A stretch of 64,000 bases of DNA from Welwitschia mirabilis (GCA_051453625.1 JBOZIK010000001.1:199570521-199634520); one strand, 5' to 3'. Positions 50,421 through 61,616 are shown, counted from the stretch's first letter. Program-made: numbers and translations. The notes: generated by a model not told the origin, from the letters alone.

Positions 50421-52137
50421 TATCACATCCCAAATTTTTAACAATCAAGATTTAAGTTTAAAATGTTTTGAGAATATGGAATTTTATAAGGATAATATTT
50501 TATGTTAATTCTTAATGTTTTCTTTTCTAGCTATTATTTCCTTGATTGTTATTTTCTCTTATGTAATAGTTATAATTAATGCTTTGATCTTATTCATTAA
50601 ATTTCTCATTTTAGAAAATGCCAATTAGTTGTGAATTTGAAATTATTATGAATGGAGATGCTTAATTTCTAGAGTTATTATGTTTAGTAAATATTAAAGA
50701 ATATATTGAATTTTAGATACTATCATGTTTATGAAATATTTTATTATTGATGATAATGTCTCATTATTATTTATGACAAGCATAATCATTATGTATTATC
50801 TACCTAGTGGACTAACAAGGTAACAGTATCCCCACCACTTCAGCCACCTTTACTACTTTCATCACACTACTTCCATCACACCACTTTTACCAGCTTTATC
50901 ACTCTCTTTTATGATGGTATCTCTTCATATCCTACATTCTATACTATAAATAGGACCTTCTTCTCTTTGTATTTCATATCTTTGAGAAGCTTTTGCTATC
51001 GAATCTTGGCGACTTTAACTTGAAGCTTGTAAAAACTTGGAGCTTTGCAACCTTTATGAGTTCTTAAGTTTCCATCTTAATTTGGTATGGTTTATGAACT
51101 TTTATTTATCTTTTTTATGTTTCTAATTAATTATTACATATTTTACATATTTGATGGATTTTTATTGCTTGTTCTTGTAAGTCTCTTCTTATACATGTAT
51201 TATCTTGCTTATGAATTTAATTATATGCTTTAAACTTTTGCTAAGTAATCAGATTATGTGGTTTTAGGGGTTGGGCCACCCAAGGGGCTTCCATTAGATA
51301 TGGAAGTAAGCTATTAGAGTAATCAGGGTGATATTGATGACCTATCTAGTTATGCACGAAATGACGTCTTTATGGATTCATAGGATTTATTCCATCTGAA
51401 GGATTTCTATTGGTTATTAAAATGAACCTCTAGATAAATGGGTGTTTTTGACACCCTTCTAATAGGACATTCTATTCACTATACATTATTGGATTACTGA
51501 AACTTAGATATGTGCATCTAGATTACTAAACGTTATATAAGATCTTGTACATATTTCAATTTTCCTTGAGAATCTTATATTAAGCTTGGAAAACCCCTTT
51601 ATCTAAACCTTGTCATGGATCATACTAGGAACTATGAAGGTCATAGTACTCACTCCATGATTAAATGTGTAGAACCTGTTATGAAAAAGGCCTTGGGATG
51701 AGCTATCTGATGCAATTTAGATTGATATCTATTTTCTTACTTATTATTTAGATGCATGTAGTTAAAGGATCTTAGATGTTCTGAATAAAATGTGTGATTT
51801 ATGTAAACATGGATATTGTATTCAAATTTAGTTAAGAAGAGATATGGATATTTTACAATGTATTTATCTCCCTTTCATTAGAAGGATTACAAGTATCTAA
51901 TGCAAAAGTTATATGTCTATGTGTGTTTTATAGATTTATTATTGTGGCCCATAATCTAAGCCTTAGATTATGTATTTTCAAACAACATGTAGTTGATATT
52001 ATAAGCTTATATTCTTGAAGTGATTTAAAACATGATAAGATTTTAATTAATGCCTTGTTTCTAAGAAATATTAAGAACATTATATTTGGGTATTAAGTAA
52101 GCTTAGAGTTATCTGTAGTGGATTTTAAAATATTATA
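50421..52137 (+). repeat. Element C second LTR
   Basis: Starts TATCACATCC (TG changed to TA) and ends TATTATA where the first LTR has TGTCACA. The terminal dinucleotides have decayed by transitions. It is followed directly by primer-site-like sequence, which a normal 3' LTR would not have. Confidence 0.82.
50945..50953 (+). promoter_or_regulatory. TATA box of element C second LTR
   Basis: TATAAATAG in the same context as at 44211-44219. Confidence 0.6.
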
Positions 52138-52250
52138 ATTTTGGTATTAGAGCAAGTTTTGAATTTTTCAACTACAGAAATCTAGGTATTACATTTTGGT
52201 ATTAAAGTAAAAAGCTAATTAAAGTTTTCAACTATATAAATTTGGGGTAT
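52138..52250 (+). repeat. Tandem duplication carrying two iMet primer-site-like motifs
   Basis: Directly after the second LTR of element C, TGGTATTAGAGC (52142-52153, one C-to-T from the iMet site) is followed 55 bp later by TGGTATTAAAGT (52197-52208). The two units (about 55 and 58 bp) also share TTTTCAACTA and a GGTATTAC end. They look like a duplicated LTR-end and primer-site junction. Confidence 0.65.
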
Positions 52251-52365
52251 TACAAGAGGTTAGCTTAATATTAGTATGATCCACTAGCTTTTAGAGGTGT
52301 TATATAGCATTATTAATAATAATATTAGAATTTAGTAGCCTCCCTTTTCCCTTGTAGTCTTTTAA

Positions 52366-53853
52366 TGAGGATCATTCAACTCAAAGGGGAGGAATGAATA
52401 AGGTCTACTAAAAATAATATTTTACTAAAAACAAATTTAATGAATACCTTATTAAGATAATGTGGTTTCCAACCTAGGTATGTTCACACATAGAGGGTAA
52501 CTTCCTCTTATAACTCTAAATATTCTTAACCTACAAAGATTAGTGATTTTATGAAGTCCCACCAACCTTACATACAAAATAAGAATTTCGTTCCAAGAAA
52601 GTAATCTCTTTTCCTCAGGAATAACCAATAACACAATATTAAAAATGTGCACGTAAACATATTCACAGGTGAGATGCTCCTCATAAGGTAGCAAACTCTT
52701 ATCCTTAGGGAAAACCAATAATGAAAGAATACAATACACTCTCAAACACACACAAAGCACAATCATACAACGTTGCCTTATAATATGGAATCCTAACAAG
52801 GGATACTTGAGTTTTTGATAGTACAAAATAAACTATATAAGAGTATTCAAGCATATGATAGTTTAATAATATAAGATTCAACAAATAAATATGACAACAA
52901 GACTAAATGATGTATTTTTGAAGAGAGCTTGAGTTCCTTCTTACTGTCATTATCACAAGTGCTAAAGAATGATGCAATGATGTGGAATCCAATGAATGAA
53001 TGATGTAATACTTGATAGTTCCTTACAAATGATAGCTTGATTCTTTATAAGTAGATTTAAATTACTCGTGTGTTCATATGTTCTTTGTTGTATACCTTAG
53101 ATACTTAAGATTTATTTATTACATCATAACTTTCTATTATTAAAATAGTTTATAGCTATTTGACCTAGGAGATTTAGATGTTTGAACTTTCTAAGCACTG
53201 TGCAATGGATAGAAATGGCTAGGTGTTGGGCATGTATCTTCTATTTTATTTAACATGAAGATTCATCGAAGACATATTCAAAATTATAGACATATACTAT
53301 CAATTAGACATTCTTATATGATAGATGTATTTAGTCAAGTTATCCAAAAATTGATGAAACTTACACTATATAAACTTTAGTCCTTTATGATCATGAATCC
53401 ATGATGAAAATCTTAATAGCTTTACTAGAAATTAAGATATTCATTAAAGTATAAATTTATCCTATTACTTGTTCTAGTTCAGTGTAGATGTCTTAAAATG
53501 TATAGATGTCTTTCATCTATGTTAAATCCATCTTTTAGTATAGTCATCTTCACTGAGATAGTTGTCTTTTACTTGAGATTGAAAACTAGTACATCATCAA
53601 TGTCATTAATTAGTAGACATATTTAACATATATGTCTTCAATAGTGTAGATGTATTTCATTCTATAGATGTTTTTAGTCAATTGATTTTGCATTTTGTGT
53701 TTTTAACTCTAAGCTAAACATTTTGTGAGATATCATCTTAAAGGTTTGACATTTTTTATGTTATTCAAGATTTGATTTTTATTGCATTAACCTATCTATA
53801 TAGTGGCATAAAATATTTAGCAAGTATAATCATCAAAACTAGATTTATCAATA
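52366..53853 (-). repeat. Element D 3' LTR
   Basis: 1488 bp. On the minus strand it begins TATTGATAAATC (expected TGTTGATAA, one G-to-A) right after the polypurine tract and ends next to the tandem duplication that follows element C. Confidence 0.82.
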
Positions 53854-55179
53854 ATATCCTCCTTTTTGATGATGTCTAAATCTTGGCAAGTCTTATTGAT
53901 ACAACCACATTTAATCAACTGAACTAAGATACATAACATTAATATAATACAGCACATAATCATATTCTATAGCAGTATTGAAANNNNNNNNNNTTATGAT
54001 TTTAACCACTTGAATAAACATGTATAGTATAGAGTAAGAAAGACATATAAACACTAGATAATTTTATTTAAGATAATTAACAACTAATCAAGTAAAATGT
54101 ACTCATGTAGTATGCTAATAAAATTAGAGCATAACTTTTTGATAATGTGCCAATAATACATAATATTAAAGCATGAAAAAGTTCTAACAGTTAAAGTGTA
54201 CTAACAACAATGAAAATGCTAGATCATAACAATGTATGCCAAATAATCAAGAGTGATCATTAATGAATATTTATGTAAGTTAGNNNNNNNNNNNNNNNNN
54301 NNNNNNNNNNNNNNNNNNNNNNNNNNNNNNNNNNNNNNNNNNNNNNNNNNNNNNNNNNNNNNNNNNNNNNNNNNNNNNNNNNNTTAGAATTAATATAAAA
54401 AATGTTTTACATAGTTTAGAAACTCTATTAATTAAAGCTTACAAAATGTGGGTTATAACACCTTACCTAGTGGCATTAGCACTCACCATTTTTCATTGAA
54501 TTTAGACAGAGGTTTCTTTAGATGAATAATATTTATCTATGATACTAATATACTGGTACTAATAATAATCAAGATGATTAAACAAGGGTAATCTAAGTAT
54601 GACCCTTGCAAAATAAAGTAATGATGTTCATGTACAAGATAAATCCCAAATCTATCTTTAAACTAGTAAGTAAATAAAATACAACAAAAGTCTACATGGG
54701 TTTATAGTAACTGTAACTCTTACCCTTAATTATAATGTTATAAAACATAATCAAATTAAGAATAGATGCATCTAAAATCATATCTTTACATTCTATGTTT
54801 TCAATAAAATTCATCCTTATGTGTTTAAATAAAATATTTCTCATCAAGCATTGTGACACATTAATGGAACAAGAAGTGAAAATTTCTTTAAATGAATGAA
54901 CATACATCTAAGTATCTCAGAATTATTAAGTATGGCTAATATTGTCATAACACTATCACTTTGAAAATAAAGTAACATACATAAGATTTAAATTTTTCTA
55001 CATTTAACTATAATCTCACCTCATGAGATAATTGCAAGGTGGATTTGAGAATTAAACAATAATACCTAAAAATGTATCTAATTAGAAAAGGCATAATCCC
55101 TAAGTTATTACATAATTTTACAAATTTTTTAGTACTTAATGATTTTATGAATATATTGGTAAGTTGATAATTCATACTA
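53854..55179 (-). other. Element D 3' untranslated region with polypurine tract
   Basis: No coding. The polypurine tract and its usual Sirevirus context (a CATCATCAAAAAGG-type approach) lie at 53854-53876. N runs at 53984-53993 and 54284-54383. A 71-codon minus frame at 54907-54692 has no recognised domain. Confidence 0.55.
54284..54383. other. Assembly gap (100 N placeholder)
   Basis: Exactly 100 N, the usual placeholder for a gap of unknown size. Confidence 0.99.
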
Positions 55180-55650
55180 GTATATTACATCATGATATTT
55201 GTTTTGAACTTATTCTTTTAGAAAGTGATAGTTAATTTTAATATGCTTTATTTTTGAGTGTTGTATCATATTCTTTGATATGTTAATGACAGTTTTATTA
55301 TCATAATAGTTTGGAATACTATTCATTTGATAAAGATTAAATTCTTTAATGTAAGTAAAGGCTAGAAGCATTCTTATTTATTTCATACATGCCACTGGTG
55401 TAAAGGTATCTTTAAAGTTAATACCTTCTTATTGATTATATCTTTTGACTACTAATCTAACTTTGTTTTTACTCATATTTCCATGTTTATTTGTCTTGTT
55501 TTTAAAAATCCACTTAGTGCCAATGATAGGTTTGTTGGATGGTCTTAAAATGATTTCCCAAATATTACATCTTTCAAATTGATTAAGCTTTTCTTACATT
55601 GTAGACATTCAATGTTTTTCATTCTTAGCTTCTTTGAATGTTTTGGGTTC
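55180..55650 (-). pseudogene. Element D reverse transcriptase and RNase H fused by an internal deletion
   Basis: From 55650 the minus strand reads the start of copia RT (EPKTFKEAKNEKH; NQFERCNIWEIILRPSNKP; IIGTKWIFKNKTNKHGNMS; FTPVACM). At about 55325, after FNLYQMNSIPN, it jumps to the RNase H end (YDNKTVINISKNMIQHSKIK, HIKINYHFLKE). The missing part contains the YVDD catalytic box, the rest of RT and most of RNase H. The deletion must have removed several hundred codons, leaving flanks that still read well. Confidence 0.8.
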
Positions 55651-56249
55651 AACCTATGAATATAAGATATAAAACCATAAAATTCCTTAATACAACTTCT
55701 AGTTTAAATACCATCATAAGAACTACCCATTATGTTGCTGGTATAATGCCTCTTTTAGTTTGATCATGCTTGAACGATTTTTTTATCTATATATTCTTCT
55801 TTCTTCTTTACACTATCTAATTAAACTTGCAGATGGCTAGATGGTTGAACAATCTGAATAGAAATGTAATCATCATGCATATTTATATAAGTTGAGTTAA
55901 TATTATTTATTTTTACATTTATAGTTTCCTCAACTACATAGGTTTTCTTGTTGTATACCATATATACATTACTAACCATCGAATATTCTAAAAAGATGCC
56001 ATCATCAACTTCCTTAACTTATTCTTTTTATTTAAAATAAAGTACCTTAATCCAAATATGTGAAAGTAACTTATAGATGGTTTTTTACTAAGCCCTAACT
56101 CATAAGCGATTTTAGAAATATACTGTCTTATTGGAACTCAGTTTGAAATGTAGCATGTTATGTTGATGGCTTTTATCCAAAACTAATAAGATATTTGATT
56201 ATCATGCATCATTATTTTGGCCATTTCATTAAGTACTTTATTTTTTATT

Positions 56250-56930
56250 TCTACTACTCCATTTTGTTGGAGAATTCTTAGTGCACAGAATTAATTGAAA
56301 ATACTAAACTATTCATGAAACTCTCTAAACCTTGCATTTTTGAATTTCATACCATTATTACTTCTTATTATTTTAATTTCATATCCTTTTGTTTCTTTAA
56401 CCTAATACACAACTTATAGAAAGCATTAAATGCCTCATCTTAGTATGCAAGGAAGGCTATCCATATAAAATGAGAAAAATAATCTATAATAATTAAATAA
56501 TACCTTTTCTTTTCAAGACTTTTTGTAAATGAAGGGCTAATAATGTTAAGATATAAAATATCTAAAGGGTGTCTAGTTGAGATAATATTTTTCTTAACAA
56601 ATCTTACCCTTATTTGCCTTCCTTTCTAGCAAGCTTTAGAAACTTAATTATCAATGCTTTTCAAGTTGGAAAGCCCTCTTACCATTTTTTTATAAACAAA
56701 ATTTTAAGCAAATCCTTATTTACATGTCTAAGTTTCATATGCGATAGCTTTACTTCACCTATTATGCTTAATAAATACTTAGTTCCCTTACTAGAAATAT
56801 CTTCTAGAGTAGTAATATAAACATTTGATTTTATTATGCTAGCAATTAAATCTTTTGTTAAATTTTGTTCTCTAATGACACAATCATCTTTTGTAAAGGT
56901 AATAGAAAAATTTACATTACAAAGTTAACT
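56250..56930 (-). pseudogene. Element D integrase remnant
   Basis: On the minus strand the pre-integrase region ends in SKAC-stop-KGRQIRVRFVKKN near 56640-56590. The core begins RHPLDILYLNIISPS near 56580-56535, where the first catalytic Asp of the LLHMDLxGP motif has become Asn. RYYLIIIDYFSHFIW follows near 56515-56470. Later parts are scrambled. In copia elements integrase precedes RT, as here. Confidence 0.7.
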
Positions 56931-56989
56931 AACACTTAAAAGATTATGTTATAAACATTCTACAAAGAATACATCTTTTACCTTAGGTA

Positions 56990-57245
56990 GATTACCTCCT
57001 CCAATAGTTTCAATACCTTCAATAGGTGCTTCTGTGTTATCTCCAAAAGTTACCACTCCTTTGTCTTATTCCACCAAGGTGGTGAAGCTAGATTTATCTC
57101 TAGTCATGTGCATTAAGAATCTACTACTATTATACCAAGGATGCTTCTTCACTGCTCTTAGTATAATTTATGCTAAAAATGCTAGTTTTGATTTTAGAAC
57201 CCATACTTTCTTTGGTTTTCCTGGCACATAATGTTGTACTATTCT
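56990..57245 (-). pseudogene. Element D aspartic protease remnant
   Basis: The minus strand shows WYNSSRFLMHMTRDKSSFTT near 57140-57085, equivalent to the WYLDSGCSRHMTGDKS active-site region of Sireviruses. The catalytic Asp reads as Asn (GAT to AAT) and neighbouring residues have changed. VVTFGDNTEAPIEGIETIGG and GNLPKVKDVFFVE follow near 57060-56960, typical of the same domain. It would process the polyprotein. It is dead. Confidence 0.75.
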
Positions 57246-57485
57246 ACTAGGCCTCTTTGCATTGTTAGTATACTATATAATTTTAAATTTCAATGGGTAA
57301 TTAAATTGATAATGATCTCCTTTAAGGTAATTATATTATATAATATTATTTTTAAAATACTAAATGTTCATACCTTAGTTTGTAATTCCCTTTATTAAAT
57401 AAAGTGGCTAAAGTTCTAATTGGGACTTTCTTATGTCTCAAAAAACTTTTGTCATTTAAGATTCTACATTAAAAGCCACCTAGGG

Positions 57486-57585
57486 AGTAGTTGGTCCATG
57501 CTGACAGAGTACCTTGCACCGCATGTGAATACTATCTCATTAGCAGCTGTGTCCCGGGGGCTTCTACAACCACTACTTCCTTCTA
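57486..57585. other. Short GC-richer patch inside element D
   Basis: About 80-100 bp with CCCGGGGG, CCGCATG and CAGCTG, unlike the CG-free sequence on both sides. It is bordered by an imperfect inverted repeat of about 10 bp (AGTAGTTGGT and AACCACTACT). It lies between gag and protease of element D, where no such sequence is expected. It could be a small late insertion or repair patch. Confidence 0.4.
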
Positions 57586-57999
57586 TTGGATAAATTTCTC
57601 ATTGATTTTCTTTAAGTTCAAGTGTTATTATCTTATATTATTTAGTTCACATGTTAGTTTATTAATCTTAGCTTTAAGAGTTGAGTTTTTAGATGATAAT
57701 TTATTGCAATAATTCTTTTCTTATTTATAAGCTAATTCATGACTATGAAGTAATTTTTTCATTTTAGTACATACCTTTTATGATTTAGCAAATTCTTCAG
57801 AAATTGGATAATACCTTTCTTAAAGATTCATACTTGTATCATCTTCTCTTTTTGATTCATAGTCTTCTTTTTCTTATCATTTTTCTCTTGGATGTGTACA
57901 ATGGTCATATAGGAAGGATGATATTTTTCATCTTTATATGTTTCTACCTCTATTACATTTTCATCATCATCCCATTCTATGAAGAAATATCTCCTTTTA

Positions 58000-59050
58000 T
58001 TTGGCTATTTTGTGGGTCCTTTTTTGAATTTGATTAGAACTAGGACATTCTGAGATTATATGTCCTCATCCTTCATATACCCAATATTATAGCTTAGAAA
58101 CATCAAATTTGGAAGAAAATGAACTATTGATAGAAGTCTTAACTTTAAACTCAACTCTACCTTAAAATCTAGATGGCTTTTTGTAGTTCTCCTTTTTGTT
58201 GTATTTACAACAAAGGAGCCTTTTATTCTTCCTCATGATGAGAGAGAGTTCTTCATCTACATCATCTTTAGAGTTATCTCCTTTTGATTCTTCCTTTTTC
58301 CTTTCTTTTCAAATTTCTTTTATGCTTTCACTGGTCTCAAGAGTAATGAGATTTTTTTTTAAGGAACCATCTTAGATAAGATTGATTTCATAAGCTATTA
58401 GAGCACTTTATAGCTCTTTTATCTTTATGGAGTTGAAATCTCTTAACTCTTTAATGGCTATAATCTTGGGCCTCTATTTAGGGGTTAGAGATCTATTGAA
58501 TTTTTGTATTTCCTTGACATCTAGAAGACTTTAACTAATACTACATATTGCATTCACAATGTTGAAGACTTTAGTGAAGTAGTCATGAACTCTCTATCCA
58601 TTGTTCATTTTGATATTTTTAAACTGGTTCGTCTATACAAGAAACTTGGATTTCTTCACAATAAAGGTTCCTTCATATGTTCTCACTAGAACATTTGACA
58701 TCTCTTGTGTCATCTTACAACCTACTATTATATTAAACTCATTCATTCTAAGAGCTAAATAAAGAGCATTTGTTGCTTTAGAGTCATACATGAAGGCTAC
58801 CTTCTCTTTATCTTCTCAATCTTTTCTTGGATTGATTTGTATGATGGTATTTCTTGCAACATCTATTATGGTTTCTATAGGTTCTCTGTATTCTTCTTTT
58901 ATACTTTTCCAAATATAAAACTCATAAGACTATAATTATACCCCAATGCTTATCTTCTAATAGGTATAATTAGTTTTAGCAAAGAGCAAAGATCTGATGG
59001 ATGGCATCCCTTCTATAGTTTAGTTAAGAAAGTTACTCCTTTTGTAAATA
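58000..59050 (-). pseudogene. Element D gag remnant with decayed zinc knuckle
   Basis: The interval between the primer site and the protease encodes Gag in Sireviruses. Acidic and Lys-rich stretches (KEESKGDNSKDDVDEELSLI near 58290-58230) precede a zinc-knuckle region at about 58110-58055 (YWVYEG-stop-GHIISECPSSNQ). Against the CxxC-GH-C pattern, the first two cysteines read as tyrosine while His and the last Cys remain. Gag would form the RNA-packaging particle. Stops and frameshifts are frequent. Confidence 0.65.
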
Positions 59051-59054
59051 CCTA

Positions 59055-59065
59055 CTCTGATATTG
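59055..59065 (-). promoter_or_regulatory. Element D primer-binding site, tRNA-iMet type
   Basis: The minus strand reads CAATATCAGAG against TGGTATCAGAG. The eight-base TATCAGAG core is intact and the three differences are transitions. It lies 2 bases from the LTR end. Confidence 0.65.
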
Positions 59066-59067
59066 CT

Positions 59068-60297
59068 TAAGGCTTATTGAATTCAAAGTAAATGGTTGAA
59101 TGAGATTTAATAAAAAAAATATTTTACCAAAAACGAATTTAAATGCTATGTAATATACGCTTTACTGAGATAACATGGTTTCCCAACTTGGGTACATCTA
59201 CACATAGAGGGTAGATTCCTCTTAGACCTCTAGATATTCTTAACCTATAAAGAATAGTTATTTTATGGAGCATTACCAACCTTACATATAAAATGAAAGT
59301 CTTCTCATAAGGTAACATTCTCTTCTCCTTAGGGATAACCAACAATGCAATATAAACAATGTGCATGTAAGTACATTTGTAAGTAAGATGATCTTAAAAA
59401 GGCAACAATCTCTTTTCCTGAGGGAAAACCAATAATGCCACAATACAATGTGCTCTTAAGCACACATAAAGCATACTTGTATAAGGATTTTATTATAATA
59501 TGAAATCCTAGTAAGAAATCCTTTAGTTTTGATAATAAAAGAATAGACTATACAAGAGTATTTAAGAATATGATAGCCCAACAATATCAAATATAATAAA
59601 TAAATATAAGAATAAGCCTAAATGATGTATCTTTAAAGAGAAATTGAGTTCCTTCTTGTTTTCATCATCACAAGTCCTAAAGAATGATGCAATTATGTAG
59701 GATCCAATGAATGAATGATGTAATACTAGATAGTTTATTACAAATAATAGTTTGATACTTCATAAGTAGATTCAATAATTCATGTGCTCATATGTTCTTC
59801 ATTGTGTATGTTATATACTTAAGATCTATTAGTTATGTTGTGCCTTTATACTATTGGAAGAGTTTACAGTTATTTAATCTAGGAGATCTAGACATTTAAA
59901 CTTTATAACCTTCATTTAATGGATAGAAATGGCTAAGAATTAGGCATGCATCTTCTATTTTATTTAACATGAAGCTTCATCAAAGATGTTTGAAAAATTA
60001 TAGACATATACTATTAGTCAAACGTATTTCACATGGTAGACTTCTTAGTCCAGTTGCCCAAAAATGATAAAACTTTAATTATATAAAATTTAATCCTTTG
60101 TGATCATGAATTCATGATGCAAATCTTAACACATTTCTTAAAGAGTAGAATATCTGTTAAGATATAAATTAACCATGTAGTAGAATATTTGTTAAAGTAC
60201 AAATTAATGATATTACCTATTACTGTTTAATGAAGATGTCTTCAAACATGTGGATGTCTTTCATGTGTGTTAAATCCATCTTTTAGTATAGTTGTAT
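59068..60297 (-). repeat. Element D 5' LTR, truncated by element E
   Basis: Similar to 52366-53545. Similarity stops near 60297, where element E begins. The missing outer ~300 bp of the LTR is predicted to lie on the far side of E, outside the window. Confidence 0.8.
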
Positions 60298-61614
60298 TAT
60301 TTGGATTATATTTACCAATTGATGTCAAAATAATATCTCTTGTATAGTAAATGTTGCATCTTTTGTGCTGAAACATTTGAGTTTTATAGGTTAAAAGTTG
60401 GAATCAAAATATGCACCAGAAGCCTGAGTAATTAATTCATCCTCTAGAGGGGTCAACTGAATCCTAAGGGTTCAACTACACTTGAAGCTATTAAAAAGAA
60501 AATGAACTAAACCCAAAGGGGTCGACTAGATTCTAATGGGGTAGATTGAACCTATAGCCTGAAGAATTAGTATCCCTGAACTAAATGGCAAGGGATCAAT
60601 TAGATTTTCATGGGGTCGACCATATTTGAGAATCTAACAAATAGTAGTTCTAGACTAAGAGACAAGGAGTCAACTAGATCTAGGATGGGGTCGACCAAAA
60701 TAAGATTGACTAGACCCAAATGGGGTCGACTGGACTTGAAGATTTCTCTCTCAGATGACTTAAGTAATTCATGGCACCATATGGGGTCAACCAAATTTTT
60801 GTAAGATTGACCGAATGATGTGGAAATTTTTTTTTATCTAAACATTATGTATCCATTATCTAGCTATTAGATAGCTGTTTTCTTGCTGTTTATAGCTATT
60901 GGAGGTGCAATTCAAATGCACATAATCCTAATAGACTTCCATTATAAATAGTTAGGCAATAGATGGCCTAGAGATATTTTTGGTACTACTCTTATTTGGC
61001 TAAATTATTTTGGATCGGAAAGATCAAGATGTGATTTCTCATTGGTGTATCATTACTGCTTCACATCTGACTTGAGGAGATTCATCATTGGTACAAGCAC
61101 TTCATTTAGAGTTAGATCTAAGAGCTTTATTATTGTAATCTACTAGATAAGAGCTCCATTTATTATACTACTTTAGAATGTATGATATGATATTTGTGCA
61201 ACTAAGGCATCACTACATTACTTCCATTATTTCTAGAGGTTGAGACTGAGCCTTGAAATGTCTGTTGTGAAGGTTAAGACTTATTCTGGAAAAGTCCACT
61301 TGTAAAGATTGTAGGTGAACCTAGAATACCTATGGAGTAACAGAGATCTAAGATCTATCTTTAAAGAAGCTGATCATTGAGAGTGGAGTAGGGGAGTTCT
61401 CAAACCATTATAAATCTTACATGCATCAAGCTTAGTAGTTTGTGCATTTTGTTTTTGATTCTTTACTTTCAGAATTCTGTTATTTTATGCACATTCTTGA
61501 ATTGATTATTTTCATAGGTAATCTGTATTTTATATAGATTTATTTGCAGTATTATGCTTAAGTTTTTGAAAGAACCTATTCAACCCTCCCTTCTCAGGGT
61601 TCTCGATCCTATCA
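60298..61614 (+). repeat. Element E 5' LTR
   Basis: About 1.3 kb. The left edge is inferred from where similarity to the element D LTR ends (TGTATTATTTGGATT follows). The right edge is the ATCA before the primer site, in a CCCTCCCTTCTCAGGGTTCT context typical of Sirevirus LTR ends. No partner copy is in the window. Confidence 0.7.
60449..60791 (+). repeat. Cluster of GGGGTCGAC motifs in element E LTR
   Basis: GGGGTCGAC occurs exactly at 60518, 60612, 60687 and 60722, and as GGGGTCAAC at 60449 and 60783. Further degraded copies occur near 60468, 60538 and 60594. Spacing is irregular, 35-94 bp. GTCGAC is a palindrome. A cluster of near-identical 9-mers in the U3 part of an LTR could be binding sites for a transcription factor, but this is inference. 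Confidence 0.75.
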
Positions 61615-61616
61615 TT

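Larger units (their letters stand above)
43636..52137 (+). mobile_element. Element C: LTR retrotransposon with iMet primer site, no recognisable gag-pol
   Basis: LTRs 43636-45358 (1723 bp) and 50421-52137 (1717 bp) align end to end. The first starts TGTCATGTTCCAAAT and ends GTCACA, followed after 4 bases by an exact 11-base iMet primer-site match. A purine-rich tract (AAAGGTGGAGAAA) lies directly before the second LTR, as a polypurine tract should. The TGTCAC-type start and primer site resemble plant chromoviruses. The 5-kb interior gave no gag, RT or integrase motif in either strand, so the element is either a non-autonomous derivative or too eroded to read. Confidence 0.82.
52366..60297 (-). 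mobile_element. Element D: Ty1/copia Sirevirus-like retrotransposon, broken and interrupted by E
   Basis: LTRs 52366-53853 and 59068-60297. The second is truncated: about 300 bp homologous to 53545-53853 is missing at its right end. The primer site is at 59055-59065 and a polypurine tract (AAAAAGGAGGATAT on the minus strand) is at about 53854-53867, so the element reads leftward. Gag with a zinc knuckle (58.1 kb), protease (57.2-57.0 kb), integrase (56.8-56.3 kb) and RT/RNase H (55.65-55.18 kb) follow in copia order (integrase before RT). The RT has a large internal deletion. Gaps of 10 and 100 N lie near the 3' LTR. Confidence 0.88.

Noticed and set aside
43631-52142. Target duplication for element C
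   Set aside because: The left flank AGAGG has no counterpart; the right side is primer-site sequence instead of host DNA.
57491-58037. Plus-strand frames of 73 and 77 codons
   Set aside because: They lie antisense to the gag-protease region of element D and have hydrophobic, pyrimidine-driven composition.
60600-60804. Overlapping 64-codon frames on both strands
   Set aside because: They lie inside the GGGGTCGAC repeat cluster of an LTR; the palindromic repeats keep both strands open.
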